Positions 57,558 to 64,000 of a DNA stretch of 64,000 nt are shown piece by piece (position 1 is the first letter of the stretch; each line of letters opens with the position of its first letter). The position numbers and the translations under genes were made by a program. The stretch spans positions 3,309 to 67,308 of the forward strand of contig JANMYM010000062.1 in the NCBI GenBank assembly GCA_031382085.1, given 5' to 3'. Below the pieces are notes generated by a model that saw nothing but the letters and a program-made list of their open reading frames with translations, did not search any database and was not told the DNA's origin. The stretch is from UBA964 sp031382085 (GTDB lineage Bacteria; Pseudomonadota; Gammaproteobacteria; Steroidobacterales; Steroidobacteraceae).

Positions 57558-59084
57558 CTAGCGCTTGTGGACCGGGATGCCGGCCGCGATCTTCTGACTC
57601 CACTCGGCGGGGCCGGTCTGGTGTACCGACTGGCCGCTCGCATCCACTGCGACCGTCACCGGCATGTCCTTGACCGTGAACTCGTAAATGGCCTCCATGC
57701 CGAGTTCTTCGAACGCGACAACCCGCGACGCCTTGATGGCTTTCGACACCAGGTAGGCGGCGCCACCGACCGCCATGAGGTAGGCGGCGCGATGTTTGCG
57801 GATCGACTCGATCGCGCCCGGCCCGCGCTCGGCCTTGCCGATCATGACCAGCAGTCCCAGCTGACCTAACATCATGTCGGTGAACTTGTCCATGCGGGTC
57901 GCGGTGGTCGGCCCCGCAGGACCCACGACTTCGTCCCGGACCGGATCCACCGGCCCGACGTAGTAAATTGCACGATTGCGGAAATCGACGCCTGGCGGCA
58001 GGTTCTTACCGTTGGCTAACAGTTCCGCAATGCGCTTATGGGCCGCATCGCGACCGGTCAGCATCGCGCCGTTCAAGAGCAAACGCTCGCCCGGCTTCCA
58101 GGACGCAACCTCTGCCGGCGTCAGTTTATCGAGGTCAACTCGACGGGCTTGCGCCGAGGGCTGCCAGTTGACCGTGGGCCACAGCGCGAGATCCGGCGGC
58201 GCAAGTTTAGCGGGCCCGCTGCCGTCCAGCGCGAAATGAATATGCCGTGTGGCCGCGCAGTTCGGGATCATGCCGACCGGTTTGCCGGCCGCATGCGTCG
58301 GATAGTCCAGGATTTTTACGTCCAGAACCGTTGTCAGCCCACCCAGGCCCTGGGCGCCAATGCCGAGCGCGTTGACCTTGTCGCAGAGTTCGATGCGCAG
58401 TTCCTCGATCGGGGTCCGCGGCCCGCGCGCCTTGAGCTGCGCCATGTCGATGCTCGACATCATCGCTTCCTTGGCGAGCACCAGGGCTTTTTCCGGCGAC
58501 CCGCCAATGCCGATACCTAACATTCCGGGAGGACACCAGCCCGCGCCCATCAGGGGCACAGTCTTCAGCACCCAGTCGACGATGGAGTCCGTCGGATTCA
58601 GCATGACGAACCTGGCTTTGTTTTCGCTGCCACCGCCCTTGGCGCCTAACGTGATATCGACGTGATCGCCAGCGACCATTTCGACGTGCACGATGGCGGG
58701 TGTGTTGTCGCGGGTATTCTTGCGCGTGAATGCCGGGTCGCTGACCATGGAAGCGCGCAGTTTGTTGTCGGAATTAAGGTAGGCGCGGCGTACGCCTTCA
58801 TCGATCATCTCGTTCAGCGTGCGCCTGGCATCCCAGCGCACATTCATGCCGAGCTTGACGAACACGACCACCAGGCCGGTGTCCTGGCAGATGGGTCGAT
58901 GTCCTTCGGCGCTCATGCGCGAGTTGGTCAGAATCTGCGCAATGGCGTCGCGGGCCGCCGGCGATTGCTCGATCTCATAGGCCCTGGCCAGCGCCGTGAT
59001 GTAGTCCGGCGGATGGTAGTACGAGATGTACTGCAATGCGTCCGCGACGCTTTCGATCAGGTCGTCTTCCTTGATGATGCTCAC
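57558..59084 (-). CDS. Fumarate hydratase, class I (4Fe-4S)
   Basis: The protein hydrates fumarate to malate. The 508 residues contain RPICQDTGLVVVFVKLG, GAKGGGSENKARF, LGIGAQGLGGLTTVLDVKIL and PVGMIPNCAATRHIHFALDG, giving the Cys ligands of the labile [4Fe-4S] cluster. The two-domain alpha-beta architecture is a single chain, as in E. coli FumA. GTG 59084 is chosen because GCGGAG lies six bases upstream; a codon at 59135 would overlap the promoter of the divergent gene. Divergent neighbour is the serine hydrolase. Confidence 0.93.
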   Translation of the reverse strand: MSIIKEDDLIESVADALQYISYYHPPDYITALARAYEIEQSPAARDAIAQILTNSRMSAEGHRPICQDTGLVVVFVKLGMNVRWDARRTLNEMIDEGVRRAYLNSDNKLRASMVSDPAFTRKNTRDNTPAIVHVEMVAGDHVDITLGAKGGGSENKARFVMLNPTDSIVDWVLKTVPLMGAGWCPPGMLGIGIGGSPEKALVLAKEAMMSSIDMAQLKARGPRTPIEELRIELCDKVNALGIGAQGLGGLTTVLDVKILDYPTHAAGKPVGMIPNCAATRHIHFALDGSGPAKLAPPDLALWPTVNWQPSAQARRVDLDKLTPAEVASWKPGERLLLNGAMLTGRDAAHKRIAELLANGKNLPPGVDFRNRAIYYVGPVDPVRDEVVGPAGPTTATRMDKFTDMMLGQLGLLVMIGKAERGPGAIESIRKHRAAYLMAVGGAAYLVSKAIKASRVVAFEELGMEAIYEFTVKDMPVTVAVDASGQSVHQTGPAEWSQKIAAGIPVHKR

Positions 59085-59140
59085 GACAGTCTCCGCTTCG
59101 AACGCCTGCACAACCGAGCAGTAGTTTATCCTCATCGGTC

Positions 59141-60379
59141 ATGAGCAGTGCACGCACCCTGGGCATCTGTGCCGGACTCATCGGACTGACCTTCGCGGCG
59201 CCGTCTTCAGCCGCCGTTGCGCAGGTGGAGCTCGACGCCCTGCGTGCCGGCAGCGCAGGGGTGGAGCTCGCCGGCATTGTCGTCGCAACCAGTGACCGCA
59301 TGGGCCGCCTGCAGACCCGCGCCAGTGGCTGTGCGCGATTCGCCGCCAACGGTCACGATTGCGCCGCGCCACTGCGGCCCGACGGACTGATGCGCAGCGC
59401 GTCGATTTCCAAGATGCTCACCGCAGCGGAGGTTCTGCAGTTGGCCCGGCGGCGTCACCTGTCGCTGGATCAGGATGTTAGCTCGCTGCTCGGATTCGAG
59501 CTTCGGAACGCGGCTTTTCCGGGCCAGGCGATCACGGTCCGGCACTTGCTCAACCACACATCGTCGATTGTGGACGGCGAACAGTACTGGCTGCCCTGGC
59601 CGCAGGTCATTGACGCGACCACGACCAGCACCCACCGGTTCGATCCGGATCACAGGCCGGGGAGTTATTTCCGCTATTGCAATTTCAACTATGTATTGCT
59701 CGGACAGATTATTGAGCGCGTAGGCAGGCAACGCTTCGATGTGTTGATGCACCGCGACCAGTTCAGGCCGCGCTCCATAGTCGCAGGCTACAACTGGAAT
59801 TTCGCGCGCGCCTTCGATCCACGCCGTGTCGTCACGCTGTACCGCAAGCAAACCGAGTCCGGATCCTGGAATCCTGCCGGGCCCTGGATCGCGCAGGTCG
59901 ATGATTTTGGCGGCGCCCCGCCACCTAACAATGTCGACCTTGCGCAGTATCGCTTCGGCGTCAACGGCTCGGTCTTTTCTCCACATGGCGGTTTGCGAAT
60001 TTCGCTGCCTGATCTCGCGCGCTGGTTTTCGCAGCTGGACCGCAGCGCGTTTGCCGCAATGCGTGCGTCACCGTTCCTGCTCCGTTCAGATGGCAGCAAT
60101 GGCGACAGTGAGCACGGGTTCTATCGCGATTTTGGTCTCGGCATGCATTCGCGCGAGCTACCAGGCGTCGGCGCGGTCTGGGGACATTTCGGCGAAGCCT
60201 ATGGCTTGCGCGCCGCCCTCCTGCGCGACCCTGCATCGCAGCAAGTATGGGCCTATGCGATCACAGGTTATGCCGACGACCCCGAACGGCACCCGGGGAC
60301 TAACGCCGGACTGGACAGTGCACAGCAAGCGCTGCTGGAACTATTGGGCCGCAGCGGATCGGGTAACCTTAACCGATGA
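59141..60379 (+). CDS. Serine hydrolase, beta-lactamase/PBP family
   Basis: The 412-residue protein has a signal peptide (GICAGLIGLTFAAPSSAAVA). It shows the class C/beta-lactamase-related catalytic set: SISK (Ser-x2-Lys), YCN (Tyr-x-Asn) in FRYCNFNYVLLG, and a C-terminal HFGEAYG in place of KTG. It may be a D-Ala-D-Ala-type peptidase or esterase; a true beta-lactamase is unlikely because the third motif is not KTG. It begins a co-oriented run of five genes and overlaps a small ORF by 4 bases. Confidence 0.87.
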   Translation: MSSARTLGICAGLIGLTFAAPSSAAVAQVELDALRAGSAGVELAGIVVATSDRMGRLQTRASGCARFAANGHDCAAPLRPDGLMRSASISKMLTAAEVLQLARRRHLSLDQDVSSLLGFELRNAAFPGQAITVRHLLNHTSSIVDGEQYWLPWPQVIDATTTSTHRFDPDHRPGSYFRYCNFNYVLLGQIIERVGRQRFDVLMHRDQFRPRSIVAGYNWNFARAFDPRRVVTLYRKQTESGSWNPAGPWIAQVDDFGGAPPPNNVDLAQYRFGVNGSVFSPHGGLRISLPDLARWFSQLDRSAFAAMRASPFLLRSDGSNGDSEHGFYRDFGLGMHSRELPGVGAVWGHFGEAYGLRAALLRDPASQQVWAYAITGYADDPERHPGTNAGLDSAQQALLELLGRSGSGNLNR

Positions 60380-60537
60380 GCATTGCGGCAACCCTGGATC
60401 CGCCGTCACCCACGCGCCCAGCCTTGCTGCGAGCACGCTGGCTCGGGGTGCTGGTCGCGGTTGGCATCATCGATCACATGACCATCGATACAACGGGAAA
60501 ATTCTGGGATTACAACGGCGGCCAACTGCCCGGGTAG
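60376..60537 (+). CDS. Small ORF of 53 residues (unidentified)
   Basis: The ATG at 60376 overlaps the serine-hydrolase stop (ATGA), and the frame runs to TAG 60537: MSIAATLDPPSPTRPALLRA, then a short hydrophobic stretch RWLGVLVAVGII and a polar tail ending GGQLPG. It has a single weak membrane helix. No family is recognised. The ATGA junction and the 8-base gap to the next gene support translation. It may be a small membrane partner of the next protein, or only a ribosome relay. Confidence 0.4.
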   Translation: MSIAATLDPPSPTRPALLRARWLGVLVAVGIIDHMTIDTTGKFWDYNGGQLPG

Positions 60538-60545
60538 GAAAACAT

Positions 60546-62324
60546 ATGGCCAATCGCAATCGACGGCGTCTGTTGACCGCATCACTGCTGGCGCCCGCGC
60601 TGGCGGCCGCTGCGACCCGCGCGCGCAGTCCGAAAATCCGCGCCGCCGCGGCACCTCTTGACCTGACACAAGCAGCTAACAGCCTGCGTGCGGTCGTCAA
60701 ACTGCGCGGCGACCTGAGCGGCGCCCGGGTCCTGCAGTGCTACAGCGGCAGCCTGGCGCTGCTGGTTGCGGGGCGCGCGCCGGCACGCGTGGCCAGCTAT
60801 CAGGGGGTCATCCGCACTGACTGGACGCCGCTAGCCGACGGCTCGTTCCGCTACCGCACCTTCGATATCGGCTACTTCGGCGATCTGGCGACCGGTGGTC
60901 CGGTCAGCACACTGACAAATCCTTTGACCGGCGAGTCGCTGGTGCCGCAGGACATCCGTGATGGTCCGCTCGAAGCGCTGTACACCACCTATGGCATCTA
61001 TCGCGACGGCGCCGCGCCGGACCCAAAACGCAAACTGGAGCTGAGCTGGCAGCAGTCCGGTGACGAACTCTGGTACAACACCTTCTTCCCGTTCCAGTTT
61101 CCGAATCCGCTGCCGGCGGAGGACTTCCCTGATTTGACCAGCTCTCCGGATGTCGTGCAGGGCAGCTGGTTCACCTACCAGGGCCGGCTCAGCGACATCC
61201 AGGATCCGGCGTCGACACGCGCGCCCATGCAGTCCATCCTGACGGTGATTTCGACGCCGCATCCGTGGTTGCGCATGGGGCGCATGCCAGCACTGATGCT
61301 GATACAGACCGTATCGCGCAAAATCGCCTCGATTGACGACGCTCCGGCCGCGGTACGCGGCTACCTGGCTAACGCCCTGCCGGACTATCTGCTGGCCGAC
61401 ACGCCGTTTGCCAGCGTCGGCAACAGCTTCGAACGCTATCGTCGCGAGCGCGCTGCGTCCGCAGCGCCACGTCCCGCTGCTCCCGCCGCTGCGAACAACG
61501 TCCGTCGCTGGCGCCAATATGCCGGGTCACGTTACGGCCAGGTGCATCTCTGGAGTGCCGCGCCTTTGGTGCGCGCGCAACGCGTGCCGCTCGTCTGCCT
61601 GCACCCAAGCCCGACCACTGGCGAGATGTTTCAGGCACTGCAGTCGGAACTCGCCAGCAGTCGCGTGGTGCACTGCCCGGACACGCCGGGCTTTGGCGCG
61701 TCCGACGCGCCACCCATGCAGCCCACCATCGTGGATTACGGCGGCGCGCTCGGCGATGCCTTTGTTAGCCTGGGGCACGGCGACAGCAAGTCGCCGCGCG
61801 GCCAGATCGACCTGTTCGGCTTTCATACCGGTTCGCTGATCGCGGTGGAATTTGCACTGCAGTTTCCACAGATGGTGCGGCGCCTGATCCTGGCCGGAGT
61901 GCCCCACTACGATGCTGCGCGCCGACCCCGCGAACGCGCTGCGCATGTCGCGCCCTATCCGTATTTCACGGACCCGAAATACGTTGCAACTCTGTACCAG
62001 CGTCTGGTGCTGGACGCGAAGGACTCGGGCCCGCCCGAAGCGCGGCTGCGGCGTTTCGGCGATCGCTTGCGGGCAGGACCTAACGGCTGGTGGGGACCGG
62101 ACGCCGTCTTCACGTACGACAGCGGCAGCAGCCTGCCCAGTCTCAAGGTCCCGACCCTGCTGATCGCTTTCAATGAAGAAATGACTGAGCCGACGCGCGC
62201 GGCCAGTCGTCTGATTCCCGGCGCGCAGCTGGTCGAAATGCTCGACCTGCCGATATTCGGATTTATCGTCGCACCCGCGCGAGTCGCACAGACCCTGCGG
62301 GATTTTCTCGATAACCGGTCCTGA
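60546..62324 (+). CDS. DUF1838-like / alpha-beta-hydrolase-fold fusion
   Basis: The 592-residue product starts MANRNRRRLLTASLLAPALA, a probable Tat- or Sec-signal. Residues about 35-310 are a diverged DUF1838-like domain (NPLTGESLVPQD aligns with NPWTGEELNVVH; LMLIQTVSRKIASIDD matches LVVFTTVGKRVATIDE in copy 2). Residues about 330-592 form an alpha/beta-hydrolase fold closely related to that of the VOC fusion at 48-49 kb (VCLHPSPTTGEMF, CPDTPGFGAS). Again the elbow is FGFHTGS with His427 for Ser, and the catalytic-His slot reads FGF. GGAAAA before ATG 60546 is the RBS. Function unknown. Confidence 0.85.
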   Translation: MANRNRRRLLTASLLAPALAAAATRARSPKIRAAAAPLDLTQAANSLRAVVKLRGDLSGARVLQCYSGSLALLVAGRAPARVASYQGVIRTDWTPLADGSFRYRTFDIGYFGDLATGGPVSTLTNPLTGESLVPQDIRDGPLEALYTTYGIYRDGAAPDPKRKLELSWQQSGDELWYNTFFPFQFPNPLPAEDFPDLTSSPDVVQGSWFTYQGRLSDIQDPASTRAPMQSILTVISTPHPWLRMGRMPALMLIQTVSRKIASIDDAPAAVRGYLANALPDYLLADTPFASVGNSFERYRRERAASAAPRPAAPAAANNVRRWRQYAGSRYGQVHLWSAAPLVRAQRVPLVCLHPSPTTGEMFQALQSELASSRVVHCPDTPGFGASDAPPMQPTIVDYGGALGDAFVSLGHGDSKSPRGQIDLFGFHTGSLIAVEFALQFPQMVRRLILAGVPHYDAARRPRERAAHVAPYPYFTDPKYVATLYQRLVLDAKDSGPPEARLRRFGDRLRAGPNGWWGPDAVFTYDSGSSLPSLKVPTLLIAFNEEMTEPTRAASRLIPGAQLVEMLDLPIFGFIVAPARVAQTLRDFLDNRS

Positions 62325-62487
62325 CCGACCCGCAAGACCGTACGCCGTCGCTGCCCGGGCCCGTTTGCAGTGCAACAAGCGGCCATTTATGACGATTTTT
62401 TCGAAAACCGGGCCCTGAAATTGGCCATGACCGGCCCCGGTTGCTAGAGTTCGCGGTTCTGCTGCCTCAATCAGGATTAAAAGCCGC

Positions 62488-63543
62488 ATGGAAGACCAGC
62501 CCATTTCCCGCAAATCGATTTTGCTCGCCTTTGAAAAGGCTGGCCTGTGGCGCCAGTTTGTCGCGCTGGGAGTCGATCTGGCGATGTTTGCCGGCGGCGT
62601 CGCCATCGCACTGTTCGCGGAAAACATTGGGCTCAAGTTGCTCGGCAGCCTTTTGGCAACGGTTGGCATTGTCAGGCTGTTCCTGATCGGCCACGACGCC
62701 TGCCATGGCAGCTTCTTCGGTGTCTCAGTACTGAATCAGGTCATCGGTCGCATCGCTTTTCTGCCCTCGATGACCGCGTTCAGCCTCTGGGATGTGGGGC
62801 ACAACATCGCGCATCACGGCTTCAATAATCTCAAGGGTCGCGATCAGGTCTGGGCGCCCATGTCGAAAGCGGAATATGACGCCGCCAGCGGTTTCCGCCG
62901 GCTGCGCGAGCGCTTCTATCGCAGCGGACTCGGCTATGGCGCCTATTATTTTTATGAGCTGTGGTGGAAGAAGCTCTACTTCGCCACCAAACGCCAGATT
63001 GGCGCGACTCGCGCCCGCTATGGCTGGGACAGCGCTCTGGTGACGGTCGGTGCCGTCGCCTGGGCGGCCGTTATCGTCTGGGTGGCACGCCAGACCGGGC
63101 AGAACGTCTGGCTGCTGCTCGTGTTAGGCCTGGCGCTGCCGTTCGCGCTCTGGAACGGCGTCATGGGCTTTGTGGTCTACGTCCACCACACGCATCCGAG
63201 CATTGCCTGGTTTCAGAAACGCCAGGAGTGGCAGCGCTTCCGGGCATATCTGACCGCGACCGCCAATGTGCGTTTGCCCTTTGGCATTGATCGCGTGTTG
63301 CACAACATCATGGAACACAATGCGCATCACCTGAATCCGCGCATCCCGATGTTCGCCTTGCGCCGCGCGCAAACCCTGTTGAAGGAAAAGTTTGCCGGCG
63401 ACTTTCAGGTCTATCGCATGGGTTGGAGAGAATTCCGCAATTGCGTGCGCAGCTGCAAGCTCTATGATTTTGCCAATCACTGCTGGACTGACTTCAACGG
63501 CAGGATCACCGCGCGCGTTCCATTGGCGTTGGTAGGAGCCTGA
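62488..63543 (+). CDS. Fatty acid desaturase family protein
   Basis: The 351-residue membrane protein has the three His boxes of acyl-lipid desaturases: GHDACHGSFF, HNIAHHGFNN and MEHNAHHLNP. Two paired hydrophobic regions lie between boxes 1-2 and 3. The substrate could be a phospholipid acyl chain or a carotenoid/sterol-like lipid; this is not resolved. AGGA lies 12 bases before ATG 62488. The 163 bases upstream show no clear ORF. Confidence 0.9.
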   Translation: MEDQPISRKSILLAFEKAGLWRQFVALGVDLAMFAGGVAIALFAENIGLKLLGSLLATVGIVRLFLIGHDACHGSFFGVSVLNQVIGRIAFLPSMTAFSLWDVGHNIAHHGFNNLKGRDQVWAPMSKAEYDAASGFRRLRERFYRSGLGYGAYYFYELWWKKLYFATKRQIGATRARYGWDSALVTVGAVAWAAVIVWVARQTGQNVWLLLVLGLALPFALWNGVMGFVVYVHHTHPSIAWFQKRQEWQRFRAYLTATANVRLPFGIDRVLHNIMEHNAHHLNPRIPMFALRRAQTLLKEKFAGDFQVYRMGWREFRNCVRSCKLYDFANHCWTDFNGRITARVPLALVGA

Positions 63544-63545
63544 AA

Positions 63546-63776
63546 ATGCTCGGCACCTGGGTGCGGTTGCCTGCGCTGGCGCTCGCCGTCGCAATCAGCG
63601 GCTGCGGGCTGGCGGAAACGGCCGCGACTGCGGCCACACAGGGCGCTGCGGCGGCTGAGCAGGCCAGGCAGGGCCAGGAACTCGAGGCGAAAGTAAAACG
63701 CGACCTCGAAGCTGCGCAGCAATCTGCCAAGCAGCAACTGGATGCCGCCGAAGCGGCCTCGAGTGGTTCGAACTAA
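63546..63776 (+). CDS. Small Ala-rich lipoprotein
   Basis: The 76-residue protein has a lipoprotein signal (LALAVAISGC, lipobox ISGC) and a mature region rich in Ala, Glu, Gln and Lys (EQARQGQELEAKVKRDLEAA) that would form a helical coiled coil, like Lpp-type or similar outer-membrane lipoproteins. No family was identified. It starts two bases after the desaturase stop. Confidence 0.75.
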   Translation: MLGTWVRLPALALAVAISGCGLAETAATAATQGAAAAEQARQGQELEAKVKRDLEAAQQSAKQQLDAAEAASSGSN

Positions 63777-63811
63777 CCAGCTGCAATCGTTCTGACGCCG
63801 CGTTGCAAAAC

Positions 63812-63839
63812 AAGGCCGGCTGCAACGCCGGCCTTTTTG
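63812..63839 (+). terminator. Rho-independent terminator
   Basis: AAGGCCGGC (63812-63820), loop TGCAAC, GCCGGCCTT and a T run (to 63839). As an inverted repeat with A-run on the other side (GCAAAACAAGG) it may serve both the lipoprotein gene and the convergent OmpA-like gene. Confidence 0.85.
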
Positions 63840-63846
63840 TTGAGCC

Positions 63847-64000
63847 TCACTTGTTCAGGATGCGCAGCACCACGCGGCGGTTCTGCTGCTTGCCCTCGGC
63901 CGTCTTGTTGCTCGCCACCGGCTGGCGCTCGCCATAACCGCGCGCCGTCAGTGAGTTCGTCGCACCGTTATCCTGCAGATACTTCAGCACCGTCGCCGCG
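63847..64000 (-). CDS. OmpA-family protein, C-terminal part
   Basis: The reverse strand encodes ATVLKYLQDNGATNSLTARG, then YGERQPVASNKTAEGKQQNR and RVVLRILNK before TGA at 63847. This is the end of an OmpA-like peptidoglycan-binding domain (GYGERQPVASN, GKQQNRRV). The rest lies beyond the window, so the full architecture is unknown. Confidence 0.85.
   Translation of the reverse strand, partial: AATVLKYLQDNGATNSLTARGYGERQPVASNKTAEGKQQNRRVVLRILNK

Noticed and set aside
61527..62669. 380-codon minus-strand frame over the DUF1838-hydrolase fusion
   Set aside because: It is antisense to the fusion and runs across the intergenic region into the desaturase gene; no recognisable domain.

Overview
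This 64 kb window is chromosomal DNA from a GC-rich (about 63 % by eye) gammaproteobacterium. The order kdsD-kdsC-lptC-lptA-lptB-rpoN-hpf-rapZ, a Kdo kinase (kdkA) beside waaA, an isoaspartyl methyltransferase-like gene before tolC, and several DUF1838 proteins suggest a Xanthomonadales/Nevskiales/Steroidobacteraceae-like lineage; that placement is inference. Coding density is very high. No tRNA, rRNA, CRISPR array, insertion sequence or prophage was seen, and no gene-free stretch exceeds 300 bases.

Layout. 1-9 kb: murA and ibaG, then the envelope/regulation cluster kdsD to mgtE. 9-21 kb: a patatin-like lipase, an exported peroxiredoxin, and a long minus-strand array that runs tkt-gap-pgk-pyk-Ntn hydrolase-MoxR ATPase-VWA protein. 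21-24 kb: the methyl cycle genes metK and ahcY, with an S-adenosylhomocysteine riboswitch before ahcY. 24-31 kb: cpdA, a TraB/GumN protein, a CPBP protease, a membrane protein-mpl-ubiX-LON operon, rnd and adk. 31-36 kb: a SodC lipoprotein, pyrophosphate-dependent phosphofructokinase, an unusual Rieske-flavodoxin fusion and a K+-independent proton pyrophosphatase. 36-38.5 kb: a bufferin-type (DUF2282/DUF692/DUF2063) copper-binding peptide operon. 38-48 kb: an M24 peptidase, a GGDEF-EAL protein, the tolC locus and LPS core genes. 48-51 kb: an operon of two DUF1838 proteins and a VOC-alpha/beta-hydrolase fusion. 51-59 kb: glnE, a SDR, an HDOD protein, sthA and class I fumarase. 59-64 kb: a serine hydrolase, a 53-residue ORF, a DUF1838-alpha/beta-hydrolase fusion, a desaturase, a small lipoprotein and the tail of an OmpA-like gene.

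Two things stand out. First, the 7-mer YGTTAGS (SCTAACR on the other strand) occurs about 111 times by hand count, on both strands and in every permitted reading frame. TTAG is scarce in every other context. This looks like a genome-wide iterated DNA motif (comparable in density to cyanobacterial HIP1 or to uptake sequences) and no gene here explains it. Second, the DUF1838 proteins are tied, once by operon and once by fusion, to a pair of alpha/beta-hydrolase-fold domains in which the nucleophile Ser is His and the catalytic His is aromatic. That points to an uncharacterised exported enzyme or binding system.
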